A DNA stretch of 64,000 bases from Streptomyces seoulensis. GTDB lineage: Bacteria; Actinomycetota; Actinomycetes; Streptomycetales; Streptomycetaceae. The notes beneath the pieces are model-generated. The model did no database searches. It was not told the DNA's origin and saw only the letters and a program-made list of their open reading frames with translations. The translations under genes were made by a program, and so were the position numbers. Position 1 is the first letter of the stretch. Each line of letters begins with the position of its first letter. The stretch lies in NCBI RefSeq assembly GCF_022846655.1, contig NZ_AP025667.1, positions 4,377,001-4,441,000 on the forward strand, written 5' to 3'. Shown piece after piece: positions 46,577-55,235 of the stretch.

Positions 46577-47341
46577 TCAGGAGCGCACGAGAAGCTGGAA
46601 CTCGAAGGAATACCGGGCCGGACGGTAGGTGTGGTCGCCGTGTTCGACCGCGCGGCCGGTGTCGTCGAACGTGACGCGCCTCATGGTGAGCAGCGGTGCG
46701 CCCTCGGCCTCGGCGAGCCGGTCGGCCTCGGCCGGGGTGGCGCCGCGGGCGCCGATGGACTGCCGGGCGCTGTGCAGGGTGATGCCGGCCGAGCGCATCA
46801 TCCGGTACAGGCCCGTCGCCTCCAGCCGGGCGGTGTCGAGGTCCAGCAGGCCGAGCGGGAGATGGTTGATCAGGTACGCCATCGGCTCGCCGTGCGCCAG
46901 GCGCAGCCGCTCGACGCGGTGCACGTCGCCGCCCTCGGTGACGCCGAGCGCGGCGGCGATCTCGGCGGTGGCCGGGACGACCGTGTTGACCAGGACCTTG
47001 GTGGCGGGCCGCTGCCCGGCCGCCTCCAGGTCGTCGTAGAGGCTGCTCAGCTCCAGCGGGCGCTTGACCTGGCTGTGCACGACCTGGGTGCCGACGCCCC
47101 GGCGGCGCACCAGCAGCCCCTTGTCGACGAGGGACTGGATGGCCTGGCGGACGGTGGGCCGGGACAGGCCGAGCCGGGCGGCCAGCTCGATCTCGTTGCC
47201 GAGCAGGCTGCCGGGGGTGAGGGCGCCGCGCTCGATGGCCGCCTCCAACTGCTGGGCGAGCTGGAAGTACAGCGGCACCGGGGAGCTTCGGTCCACCCGG
47301 AGATCGAGCGGCGCGGTCGGGTCCACATCAGGTTTCGGCAC
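46577..47341 (-). CDS. GntR/HutC-family regulator of the sugar operon
   Basis: 254 residues. Winged helix (about 20-88; L-A-A-R-L-G-L-S-R-P-T-V-R-Q-A-I-Q-S-L-V) then a UTRA ligand-binding domain. GTG start at 47341. It lies between the transport operon and the divergent dehydrogenase, and a matching palindrome flanks it on both sides, so it probably represses both. Its inducer should be the sugar or its phosphate. Confidence 0.88.
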   Translation of the reverse strand: MPKPDVDPTAPLDLRVDRSSPVPLYFQLAQQLEAAIERGALTPGSLLGNEIELAARLGLSRPTVRQAIQSLVDKGLLVRRRGVGTQVVHSQVKRPLELSSLYDDLEAAGQRPATKVLVNTVVPATAEIAAALGVTEGGDVHRVERLRLAHGEPMAYLINHLPLGLLDLDTARLEATGLYRMMRSAGITLHSARQSIGARGATPAEADRLAEAEGAPLLTMRRVTFDDTGRAVEHGDHTYRPARYSFEFQLLVRS

Positions 47342-47393
47342 GGCCCCGAGCGTAGTCCGGCGACCGGTTGACGGGAAGTCGTGAAGTCCGGTT

Positions 47394-47418
47394 GTCCTGA
47401 CATGTGAATTGACAGGTG
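47394..47418. promoter_or_regulatory. TGTCCTGACA element between gntR and dehydrogenase
   Basis: TGTC-CT-GACA at 47394-47403, plus a wider repeat CCTGACA...TGACAGG (47396-47417), in the 104-bp divergent promoter region. It matches the element at 46544-46555. Confidence 0.5.
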
Positions 47419-47445
47419 CACGTTGTTCCCCCTCAATGTGTCCTC

Positions 47446-48468
47446 ATGCGCATCGGGGTCATCGGTACGGGCCGCATCGGCACCATCCACGCCAACACGC
47501 TGAGCCGCCACCGGGAGGTCGGATCGCTGATCCTTACGGACTCCGATCCGTTACGCGCGCAGGAACTGGCGCACCGGCTCGGCGAGACGGCGGCGCCGAG
47601 CGTGGAAGAGGTCTTCCACTGGGGCGTGGACGCGGTGGTGATCACCACCGCCACGGCGGCGCACGCGGAACTGATCGGCCGCGCGGCCCGCTCCGGGCTG
47701 CCGGTGTTCTGCGAGAAGCCGATCGCGCTCGACCTGCCCGGCACCCTGCACGCCCTCGCCGAGGTCGCGGCGGCCCGGACCGTGCTCCAGATGGGGTTCC
47801 AGCGACGCTTCGACGCGGGGTACGTCGGCGCCCGCGAGGCCGTGCGCTCGGGCCGCCTCGGCCGGCTGCACACGGTGCGCGCCCTGACCTCCGACCAGTC
47901 CCCGCCCCCGCCCGAGTGGCTGCCGCTGTCCGGCGGCCTCTTCCGGGACACCCTGATCCACGACTTCGACGTACTGCGCTGGGTGACCGGCCGCGAGGTG
48001 GTGGACGTGTACGCGACCGGCTCCGACGCCGGTCCCCCGATGTTCCGGGAGGCCGGTGACGTCGACACCGGCGCGGCCCTGCTCACCCTGGACGACGGCA
48101 CCCTGGCAACAGCGACCGCGACCCGGCTGAACGGCGCCGGTTACGACGTACGCATGGAGCTGGCCGGCGAACTGGACACGGTCGTCGTGGGGCTGGACGA
48201 CCGCACCCCGATCGCCTCCACCGAACCGACCGGCCCGCCCCCGGCCGACAGACCCTGGCCCGGCTTCCTCGAACGCTTCGGCACCGCCTACGAGTCCGAA
48301 CTCTGCGCCTTCGTCGACGTCGTACGCGGCGAACGCGCCAACCCCTGCGACGGCTGGCAGGCGTTGCAGGCCCTGCGGATCGCCGAGGCGTGCGAGATCT
48401 CGCGGCGCGAGCGGAGAGCGGTGGCCCTGGCGGAGGTCCCGGACCGGGTGGAGCCCTCGTACACCTGA
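47446..48468 (+). CDS. Gfo/Idh/MocA-family NAD(P)-dependent dehydrogenase
   Basis: 340 residues. Rossmann G-T-G-R-I-G (about 7-12), C-E-K-P (about 94-97) with the catalytic Lys, and a D-x-x-x-H (L-I-H-D-F-D) substrate region in the C-terminal alpha/beta domain. The family oxidises inositols and sugars; myo-inositol 2-dehydrogenase is the nearest idea. It is divergent from gntR, sharing the operator region. Codon 36 (47551-47553) is TTA, translated by the bldA tRNA in Streptomyces, so full expression may be tied to development. Start ATG 47446; the upstream in-frame GTG gives no conserved residues. Confidence 0.88.
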   Translation: MRIGVIGTGRIGTIHANTLSRHREVGSLILTDSDPLRAQELAHRLGETAAPSVEEVFHWGVDAVVITTATAAHAELIGRAARSGLPVFCEKPIALDLPGTLHALAEVAAARTVLQMGFQRRFDAGYVGAREAVRSGRLGRLHTVRALTSDQSPPPPEWLPLSGGLFRDTLIHDFDVLRWVTGREVVDVYATGSDAGPPMFREAGDVDTGAALLTLDDGTLATATATRLNGAGYDVRMELAGELDTVVVGLDDRTPIASTEPTGPPPADRPWPGFLERFGTAYESELCAFVDVVRGERANPCDGWQALQALRIAEACEISRRERRAVALAEVPDRVEPSYT

Positions 48469-48482
48469 GCCGTCCCGGACAT

Positions 48483-48532
48483 GGCCCCGCCCCGCGACCC
48501 CTGGTGTGGGGGGAAGGGTCGCGGGGCGGGCC
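48483..48532. terminator. Very strong hairpin between convergent genes
   Basis: GGCCCCGCCCCGCGACCC at 48483-48500 pairs with GGGTCGCGGGGCGGGCC at 48516-48532: 17 bp with one bulge. It lies 15 bp after the dehydrogenase stop (+) and 13 bp from the RNase stop (-), so it can serve both. Confidence 0.8.
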
Positions 48533-48544
48533 GTGCGGGGCGGG

Positions 48545-48940
48545 TCAGCAGCCGTAGTCGATGAGGTCGAACGTGGCGTAGTGGTCGGAGGTGTAGTAGT
48601 CCTCCTCGTAGTCCTGGCCCGTGACGACGCGGCGGGCGCCCCGGGTGGATTCGCCGGGGGTGATGACCGTGTACTCGTGGTAGTACCCGGAGGACTGGCC
48701 GGGCAGGACGCCCTCGCGGTTCTGGAAGACCACGCCGTCCTGCGAGTAGGGGTACGGGCCGCCCTGCTCGATGAGGTCGAGGGTGTCGTGAGCCTGCGAC
48801 GGCAGGGCGCCGTAACAGATGCTGCCGACCGACGCGGTGGCCGCGTCCGCGGTGGTGGCGGAGACGGTGCCGCCGACGAGGAGGGCGGAGAGGAGGGCCG
48901 CCGCGGCGCCGATGCGAGTGGTGCGTGGGGGGAATCTCAT
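48545..48940 (-). CDS. Secreted guanyl-specific ribonuclease (RNase Sa-like)
   Basis: 131 residues: signal peptide about 1-34 (A-D-A-A) and a ~96-residue mature domain that closely matches RNase Sa, with D-T-L-D-L-I, S-Q-D-G-V-V-F-Q-N-R-E, the catalytic Glu in H-E-Y-T-V-I, R-G-A-R-R and catalytic His in S-D-H-Y-A-T-F. One Cys near the start (I-C-Y-G) and one at the very end form the usual disulfide. It cleaves RNA after G outside the cell. Barstar-type inhibitors of these enzymes exist in Streptomyces, but none is adjacent here. Confidence 0.95.
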   Translation of the reverse strand: MRFPPRTTRIGAAAALLSALLVGGTVSATTADAATASVGSICYGALPSQAHDTLDLIEQGGPYPYSQDGVVFQNREGVLPGQSSGYYHEYTVITPGESTRGARRVVTGQDYEEDYYTSDHYATFDLIDYGC

Positions 48941-49079
48941 GGATTCATGATGACGCGCGTAGACGCGTTCATGTCAATGAACAAGATGTGGATTTTCCCG
49001 GCAGGTCCGATGACTTCTCACGAAGTTAACCTGCGTCAACAGGAGGTGTTCGCACTCCTGTTGACGCTCCGTCAGGCAT

Positions 49080-49688
49080 TCAGAACGACCCGTACTCGGG
49101 GCTGCCCGCCAGGTCGTAGGACTGGATGGAGACGCCCTTCCCGGTGACCAGGCCGCCCGCGTGCCGGAAGCGGGTGGGGACCGCGCCCTCCACGAAGAGG
49201 CGGCGCCCCTCGCCGAGCACGACGGGGAAGGTCATCAGGTGCAGGGTGTCGATCAGGCCGAGGTTGACCAGCGAGCGGACCAGCGCGCCGCTGCCGTGGA
49301 TCTGGACCTCGCCCTCGGTGCGCTCCTTCACCGCCTGGACCTCTTTGCCGAGGTCGCCGGTGAGCACGGTGGTGCCGGACCATCCGGGGTCCTGGAGGGT
49401 GGCGGAGACGACGTACTTCGGCAGCGCGTTGAGCTTGGCCGCGACCGGGTTGTCGGGGTCGGTCACCTTCGGCCAGTAGCCGGCGAAGATGTCGTAGGTG
49501 TGGCGGCCGAGCAGGAAGGCACCGGCCCGGCCGAAGCTCTCGTCGACGAAGCCGCCGAAGCCCTCGTCGGCGTACGGGAAGGTCCAGCCGCCCTGGCGGA
49601 ACCCGCCGCTGGTGTCCTCCTCGGGGCCGCCGGGGGCCTGGTACACGCCGTCGAGGGAGACGAAGACGGTGGAGACGAGCTTGCCCAT
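49080..49688 (-). CDS. Dihydrofolate-reductase-like / RibD C-terminal family protein
   Basis: 202 residues. It starts M-G-K-L-V-S-T-V-F-V-S-L-D-G-V, has A-F-L-L-G-R-H-T-Y-D in the middle and I-H-G-S-G-A-L-V-R-S-L near 130, the layout of the RibD_C superfamily (NADPH-dependent reductases). Substrate unknown; many copies occur in actinobacteria. It is alone, 90 bp from the allantoicase stop. Confidence 0.82.
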   Translation of the reverse strand: MGKLVSTVFVSLDGVYQAPGGPEEDTSGGFRQGGWTFPYADEGFGGFVDESFGRAGAFLLGRHTYDIFAGYWPKVTDPDNPVAAKLNALPKYVVSATLQDPGWSGTTVLTGDLGKEVQAVKERTEGEVQIHGSGALVRSLVNLGLIDTLHLMTFPVVLGEGRRLFVEGAVPTRFRHAGGLVTGKGVSIQSYDLAGSPEYGSF

Positions 49689-49775
49689 GAGGTGCCTTCT
49701 TCCGGGTGCGGGGTCCTGCTGTCAACGGTGCAGACCCCGCGCCGGCCCGCAACTCATCGGTGCCCTGGGCGGGCG

Positions 49776-50906
49776 TCAGCCGTCCAGCTCCCGGTACCGG
49801 GCGGCCAGGCGACTCGCGCCGCTCTCGGTGAGGGAGCCGAAGAGACGCAGCCGGGAGATCCCGCCGTCCGGATGGATGTCCACGCGCGCGTGGGTGCCGA
49901 CGGCGGGGGCCGCAAGCGTGAAGCGGTGGACGGTGTCCGGCTGGAGCCGGGTGCGCGGCAGGATCTCGGTCCACTCGCCGCCCTCGCCGTCGCGCACCGA
50001 CACCGACGCCCAGCCCGCGCTGTTCCCCTTCAGGTACGCCGTGTCGATCTCGACCGCCCTGATCTCCGCCTGCGCGGTCAGCCGGTACGTGATCCAGTCG
50101 TGGCCCCGGTCGCGTCGGCGCCGGGTCTCCCAGCCGTCGTCCATCCGCTGGGAGCGGCCCGGCCGGATGGTGTTGGCGGCCGGGGAGTAGAAGCGGTCGG
50201 ACGCGTCCTCGGCCCGGCCGCCGTTCTCCAGCGCGGCCACGTCGAAGGTGCCGAGCGTCGCCAGCCACGCCGGGTCCGGGACGATCTCGCCGTGCACGCG
50301 CAGGCGGGCGATGCCGCCGTCCGGGTGCTGGTTCAGCCTGAGGTGGGTGAAGCGCTGGGGCGCGGAGACGGTGAAGCCGTTCGCCGCGTGGCCGCCGACC
50401 GGGGTGGGCGGGACGAGTGTCGTCCACTTGACGTCGTCGCCGAGCAGTTCCCCGGGGGACGGCGTGCCGGGCACCGACGTGCCCTCGACGGAGACGGCCC
50501 GGGGGTGGTTGCCCCGGAAGTGCGCGGTGTCGACGATGATCCCCCGGATCACACCGGGCGTGCCGAGGCGGATCAGCGCCCAGTCGTGGTCGTCGGCGCC
50601 GGGCCAGGGGTCCTCGGCGCTCGTGCCGCGCCGGCGGCGGGTCTCCCAGCCGTCCATGATCTTGCCCTTGTGGCCGAAGCGGCCGGGCTCGAACTCGGCG
50701 CGGCCGGGCAGCAGCAGGTTCTCCCGCTGGGCGAAGAACTCGTCGTTGGCGGCGATCACCCCGGCCCCCAGGCGCCGGTCGGCGAGGTCGGGGTGGTGGG
50801 TGAAGGGGAAGTCGGCGGTGCGGTAGTCCGCGTAGGGGTCGCCGCCGCCGTAGGGAGCCGCGTCGCCGGTGAAGCGGGGCGGGGCGGGGGGTTGCTGCGC
50901 CGTCAC
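49776..50906 (-). CDS. alc: Allantoicase
   Basis: 376 residues made of two similar jelly-roll repeats; each contains M-D-x-G-W-E-T-R-R-R-R (about 85 and 255) and a D-T-A-x-x-x-G-N segment. Allantoicase splits allantoate into urea and ureidoglycolate. The GTG at 50906 follows AAAGGA; the start is not certain. It lies 47 bp after the allantoinase stop, in the same unit. I see no ureidoglycolate lyase here. Confidence 0.92.
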   Translation of the reverse strand: MTAQQPPAPPRFTGDAAPYGGGDPYADYRTADFPFTHHPDLADRRLGAGVIAANDEFFAQRENLLLPGRAEFEPGRFGHKGKIMDGWETRRRRGTSAEDPWPGADDHDWALIRLGTPGVIRGIIVDTAHFRGNHPRAVSVEGTSVPGTPSPGELLGDDVKWTTLVPPTPVGGHAANGFTVSAPQRFTHLRLNQHPDGGIARLRVHGEIVPDPAWLATLGTFDVAALENGGRAEDASDRFYSPAANTIRPGRSQRMDDGWETRRRRDRGHDWITYRLTAQAEIRAVEIDTAYLKGNSAGWASVSVRDGEGGEWTEILPRTRLQPDTVHRFTLAAPAVGTHARVDIHPDGGISRLRLFGSLTESGASRLAARYRELDG

Positions 50907-50953
50907 GGTGATCGGGGGTCCTTTCGGCAGGGGTGCGGCTCGGCGGGCGGGGC

Positions 50954-52285
50954 TCAGCCGGTCCGGGTCAGCAGGCGGCCCTTCGGCTCGGTGAACTCGC
51001 CTGCGCGGTAGACCTCCTGGCCGCGCAGCCAGGTGGACTTCACGACGCCGCTCAGAGTCTTTCCGGCGTACGCGGTGACCGGGTTGCGGTGCTGGAGACG
51101 GGCCGGGTCGACGGTGAAGGTCTCCTCCGGGGCGAGGACGGCGAAGTCGGCGTCGCGGCCCGGCGCGATGGCGCCCTTGCGGTCCAGACCGGCGAGCGCC
51201 GCCGTCCGGGCGGACATCCAGCGCGCCACGTCCGTCAGGGCGTGCCCGCGCTCGCGCGCCTCGGTCCAGACGGCCGGAAGGCTGAGCTGGAGACCGGAGA
51301 TGCCGCCCCAGGCGGTGGCGAAGTCCGGCGTCTTGAGGTCGGCGGTGGAGGGCGAGTGGTCGGTGACGACGCAGTCGATGGTGCCGTCCGCGAGAGCCTG
51401 CCAGAGCAGGTCGCGGTTGGCGGCCTCGCGGATGGGCGGACAGCACTTGAACTCGCTCGCCCCGTCCGGGACTTCCTCCGCGCTGAGGGTGAGGTAGTGC
51501 GGGCAGGTCTCCACGGTCACCCGGACGCCGTCGGCGCGGGCGGCGGCGATCAGCGGGAGCGCGGCGGCGGAGGAGAGATGGAGCACGTGCACACGCGCCC
51601 GCAACCGCTCGGCCAGGTCCAGTAGTTGGGCGATGGCCTCGGTCTCGGCCGCGTGCGGGCGGGAGGCGAGGAAGCCCGCGTACGCCGGTCCGGCGGGGGC
51701 CTCCGAGAGACGGGACGGGTCCTCGGCGTGCACGATCAGCAGCCCGTCGAACCCGGCGATCTCGCCCAGCGAGCGCGCCAGCCGGGCGCCGTCCAGGTGC
51801 GGGAACTCGTCCACGCCCGACGGCGAGAGGAACGCCTTGAAGCCGAACACCCCGGCCTCGTGCAGTGGGCGCAGGTCCTTGACGTTGCCGGGCAGCGCGC
51901 CGCCCCAGAAGCCGACGTCGACATGGGTACGGCCCTCGGCGGCCTCCCGTTTCACGCGCAGATGGTCGACCGTGGTGGTCGGCGGCAGGGAGTTCAGGGG
52001 CATGTCGACGAGCGTGGTGATGCCGCCGGCGGCCGCCGCGCGGGTGGCGGTCCAGAAGCCCTCCCACTCGGTGCGGCCGGGGTCGTTGACGTGCACGTGC
52101 GTGTCGACCAGGCCGGGCAGCAGGGCGTCGTCGCCGAGTTCGGCGAGCCGGGTGCCGGCCGGGAGCTCCGTGTCGTACGGCAGCACGGCCGTGACGGTCC
52201 CGGCGGTGACGGTGACCGTGGCGGGCCGCGCCCCCTCGGGGGTGATGACGCGTGTGGAGCGCAGCGCCAGCTCGGCGTCGGACAC
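50954..52285 (-). CDS. allB: Allantoinase
   Basis: 443 residues, cyclic amidohydrolase fold. H63-x-H65 in V-D-T-H-V-H-V, carboxylated lysine K150 in [10 protein letters not shown] in H-V-L-H-L-S and D in V-V-T-D-H-S-P. It opens the hydantoin ring of allantoin to give allantoate. GTG start at 52285. It heads the allB-alc unit, with an inverted repeat just upstream. The separate D-hydantoinase at 12196-13599 acts on other cyclic ureides. Confidence 0.93.
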   Translation of the reverse strand: MSDAELALRSTRVITPEGARPATVTVTAGTVTAVLPYDTELPAGTRLAELGDDALLPGLVDTHVHVNDPGRTEWEGFWTATRAAAAGGITTLVDMPLNSLPPTTTVDHLRVKREAAEGRTHVDVGFWGGALPGNVKDLRPLHEAGVFGFKAFLSPSGVDEFPHLDGARLARSLGEIAGFDGLLIVHAEDPSRLSEAPAGPAYAGFLASRPHAAETEAIAQLLDLAERLRARVHVLHLSSAAALPLIAAARADGVRVTVETCPHYLTLSAEEVPDGASEFKCCPPIREAANRDLLWQALADGTIDCVVTDHSPSTADLKTPDFATAWGGISGLQLSLPAVWTEARERGHALTDVARWMSARTAALAGLDRKGAIAPGRDADFAVLAPEETFTVDPARLQHRNPVTAYAGKTLSGVVKSTWLRGQEVYRAGEFTEPKGRLLTRTG

Positions 52286-52358
52286 CCGGACCCCTCTCCG
52301 TCGTGCGCCTCCCGGCCGTTCACGTCCGGGAAACGGGATTTACACCCATGTAACGGAA

Positions 52359-52375
52359 TTCAACGTTCTGTTGAA
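52359..52375. promoter_or_regulatory. Inverted repeat TTCAAC-N5-GTTGAA upstream of allantoinase
   Basis: Perfect 6-bp arms with a 5-bp spacer, 74 bp upstream of the allB start (minus strand) in a region AT-richer than its surroundings. Symmetry of this size is typical of IclR-family operators, and the allantoin operon of Streptomyces is controlled by the IclR protein AllR. No allR gene is in this window. Confidence 0.5.
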
Positions 52376-52568
52376 GGAGTCTTGCCGCCCACTCCCTCAC
52401 GAGTCAAGGGTGCCAGGCGCCGGGGCCGCGCGGCCTGAGCGGGCGAGGGAGTGTCCACGCGGCCGGCCGCAGATGTCGCCGCACGTCACACGGGCCGGCA
52501 CGGGACCCGGTCGTCGGACACCCCCACGCCGGCCTTCACCCCGGCCCGCGTCCCGGCATCCTGGTCCC

Positions 52569-53207
52569 ATGACATCCGACCAGGCCCTCCGCCACCCCCC
52601 GGTCGCCGGGCTCCTGCTCGCCGCCGGTGGCGGGCTGAGACTCGGTGGGCGCCCCAAGGCGCTGTTGCGGCATGACGGGGCCCTGCTGGTCGAGCGGGCG
52701 GCCCGCGCCCTGCGGGACGCCGGGTGCACCCCCGTGCACGTGGTGCTCGGAGCAGGGATCGAAGAGGTCTGCGCACACGCCGGGTTGAGCGGGTTCGTGC
52801 TCGTGGACAACCCCGGCTGGGCCGAAGGGATGGCCTCGTCCCTGCGTGCCGGGCTTCAGTCACTCTCGGGCACGGACGCGCGCGGCGCCCTGGTGAGCCT
52901 CGTCGATCAGCCGGGCATCGGCCCCGAGGCGCACGCACGGGTGCTGGCCGCGTACACCGACGAGACCTCCCTCGTGTCGGCCGCGTACGACGGCAGGCGT
53001 GGTCACCCGGTGCTGCTGGGCGCCGCCCACTGGCCCGGTGTGGCCGAGAGCGCGCGGGGCGACCGGGGTGCTCGGGACTATCTGCGGCGGCACAGCGCGC
53101 TGATCCGGCTCGTGGAGTGCGGGGACGTGGCCGAGCCGTACGACATCGACACCGGGGCCGACCTCGGCCGGCTGCGGGAGGGGCCCGGCACCGGCGGGGC
53201 CCATTGA
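52569..53207 (+). CDS. MocA-like molybdenum-cofactor nucleotidyltransferase family protein
   Basis: 212 residues. Glycosyltransferase-A-type nucleotide-binding fold with L-L-A-A-G-G-G-L-R-L-G-G-R-P-K near residue 15 (L-x-x-G-x-x-x-R-x-G-x-P-K) and L-V-D-Q-P-G mid-protein. MocA transfers CMP to molybdopterin for enzymes such as xanthine dehydrogenase, which feeds uric acid into the allantoin pathway. The ATG at 52569 follows only a weak ribosome site. It is divergent from allB and 100 bp upstream of malate synthase. Confidence 0.82.
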   Translation: MTSDQALRHPPVAGLLLAAGGGLRLGGRPKALLRHDGALLVERAARALRDAGCTPVHVVLGAGIEEVCAHAGLSGFVLVDNPGWAEGMASSLRAGLQSLSGTDARGALVSLVDQPGIGPEAHARVLAAYTDETSLVSAAYDGRRGHPVLLGAAHWPGVAESARGDRGARDYLRRHSALIRLVECGDVAEPYDIDTGADLGRLREGPGTGGAH

Positions 53208-53308
53208 GCTTCGACGATCAGGAAATTACGCTGCCCGCAGCCTTCCCGTCAGCACAGGGACGCACAGAGGCGTCCGATCAGCCCCCGCCACGGAGGAAGT
53301 GACCGCTC

Positions 53309-54931
53309 ATGTCCGCACCCGCGTCCCCGCCGGTCGTCGTCGACGCCGAGCCGCTGCCCCGGCAGGAGGAGGTCCTCACCGGCCCGGCGCTGGACTTCCT
53401 CGCGGAGCTGCACCGCAGGTTCACCCCGCGCCGGAACGAACTCCTGGCCCGCAGGGCCGAGCGCCGCGCGGAGATCGCCCGTACCGGCACGCTGGACTTC
53501 CTCCCCGAGACGGCTGACGTACGGGCCGACGAGTCCTGGCGGGTGGCCCCGGCGCCGCCCGCGCTGGAGGACCGCCGGGTGGAGATCACCGGCCCGACCG
53601 ACCGCAAGATGACGGTCAACGCCCTCAACTCCGGTGCCAGGGTGTGGCTCGCCGACTTCGAGGACGCCTCCTCCCCCACCTGGGAGAACGTGATCCTCGG
53701 CCAGCTCAACCTGACCGACGCCTACGCCGGCCGCGTCGACTTCACCGACGCCCGCAGCGGCAAGTCGTACGCGCTGCGCCCGCAGGAGGAGCTGGCGACG
53801 GTCGTGATGCGTCCGCGCGGCTGGCACCTGGACGAGCGGCATCTGGTGGGCGCCGACGGGGCACCGATCCCGGGTGCCCTGGTCGACTTCGGCCTGTACT
53901 TCTTCCACAACGCCGCCCGCCTGCTGGAGCTGGGCAAGGGGCCCTACTTCTACCTGCCGAAGACCGAGTCCCACCTCGAAGCCCGGCTGTGGAACGACGT
54001 GTTCGTCTTCGCCCAGGAGCGACTGGGCATCCCGCAGGGCACCGTACGGGCCACTGTGCTGATCGAGACGATCACAGCCGCGTACGAGATGGAGGAGATC
54101 CTCCACGAACTGCGCGACCACGCCTCGGGGTTGAACGCCGGCCGCTGGGACTATCTGTTCTCCATCGTGAAGAACTTCCGGGACGGCGGTGCCGAGTTCG
54201 TGCTGCCGGACCGCAACCTGGTCACGATGACCGCGCCGTTCATGCGGGCGTACACCGAACTCCTCGTCCGCACCTGCCACAAGCGGGGCGCGCACGCGAT
54301 CGGCGGGATGGCGGCCTTCATCCCGTCCCGCCGGGACGAGGAGGTCAACAAGGTGGCCTTCGAGAAGGTCCGGGCCGACAAGGACCGGGAGGCGGACGAC
54401 GGCTTCGACGGCTCCTGGGTGGCCCACCCGGACCTGGTGCCGATCGCCATGGAGTCCTTCGACAAGGTGCTCGGCGACCGGCCGCACCAGAAGGACCGGC
54501 TGCGCGAGGACGTGCACGTCGAGGCGGCCGACCTGATCGACATCGCCTCGCTGGACGCGAAGCCGACGTACGCCGGGCTGGTCAACGCGGTGCAGGTCGG
54601 CATCCGGTACATCGAGGCGTGGCTGCGCGGGCTCGGCGCGGTGGCCATCTTCAACCTGATGGAGGACGCGGCCACCGCCGAGATCTCCCGCTCGCAGATC
54701 TGGCAGTGGATCGACGCGGGCGTCGAGTTCGAGAACGGCGAACGCGCCACCCCCGAGCTGGCCCGCGCGCTGGCGGCGGCCGAACTGGAGGCGGTGCGCG
54801 CGGAGATCGGCGCGGAGGCGTTCGCGGCCGGGCACTGGCAGGAGGCGCACGACCTGCTGCTGACGGTGGCGCTGGACGAGGAGTACGCCGACTTCCTCAC
54901 CCTCCCTGCCTACCGGCACCTCACCGGCTGA
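53309..54931 (+). CDS. aceB: Malate synthase A
   Basis: 540 residues, the length and motifs of the plant/A type: [16 protein letters not shown] near 90, [12 protein letters not shown] near 115, then [11 protein letters not shown]. It condenses glyoxylate with acetyl-CoA to malate in the cytoplasm. GGAGGAA is well placed before ATG 53309. In Streptomyces this gene often adjoins allantoin genes because ureidoglycolate ends as glyoxylate. No isocitrate lyase is present here, which supports a role in allantoin use rather than the acetate shunt. Confidence 0.95.
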   Translation: MSAPASPPVVVDAEPLPRQEEVLTGPALDFLAELHRRFTPRRNELLARRAERRAEIARTGTLDFLPETADVRADESWRVAPAPPALEDRRVEITGPTDRKMTVNALNSGARVWLADFEDASSPTWENVILGQLNLTDAYAGRVDFTDARSGKSYALRPQEELATVVMRPRGWHLDERHLVGADGAPIPGALVDFGLYFFHNAARLLELGKGPYFYLPKTESHLEARLWNDVFVFAQERLGIPQGTVRATVLIETITAAYEMEEILHELRDHASGLNAGRWDYLFSIVKNFRDGGAEFVLPDRNLVTMTAPFMRAYTELLVRTCHKRGAHAIGGMAAFIPSRRDEEVNKVAFEKVRADKDREADDGFDGSWVAHPDLVPIAMESFDKVLGDRPHQKDRLREDVHVEAADLIDIASLDAKPTYAGLVNAVQVGIRYIEAWLRGLGAVAIFNLMEDAATAEISRSQIWQWIDAGVEFENGERATPELARALAAAELEAVRAEIGAEAFAAGHWQEAHDLLLTVALDEEYADFLTLPAYRHLTG

Positions 54932-54937
54932 GCACAC

Positions 54938-55225
54938 TCACTGCTCGGAGTGGCCGGGCTTGTCGGAGTGGCCGAGGGACCGCTCCGGCGCAACCCGGTC
55001 GCGCACCAGCCGCTTGACCGCCGTGGGCTCGGGAAAGCCCTGCTCACGGCGGTCCCAGACGGGCTCGCCGTCCACCCGGACGACGAAGACGCCGCCGGTG
55101 CCGGGCTTGAGCGCGAGGGCCTCCAGCTCGGTCTCGAAGGTGGTGAGCAGCTCCTGCGCCAGCCAGGCCGCGCGGGGCAGCCAGCGGCACTGGGTGCAGT
55201 ACTCGATCTCGACGCGGTGACTCAC
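54938..55225 (-). CDS. SelT/SelW/SelH-family thioredoxin-like protein
   Basis: 95 residues with the C-T-Q-C redox pair near residue 11-14 (C-x-x-C in place of the eukaryotic C-x-x-U). GTG start at 55225. Rdx-type proteins take part in thiol redox reactions but have no established bacterial substrate. It lies 10 bp downstream of the HipA-like kinase gene and is probably co-transcribed. Confidence 0.88.
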   Translation of the reverse strand: MSHRVEIEYCTQCRWLPRAAWLAQELLTTFETELEALALKPGTGGVFVVRVDGEPVWDRREQGFPEPTAVKRLVRDRVAPERSLGHSDKPGHSEQ

Positions 55226-55235
55226 GGACGTCCTT

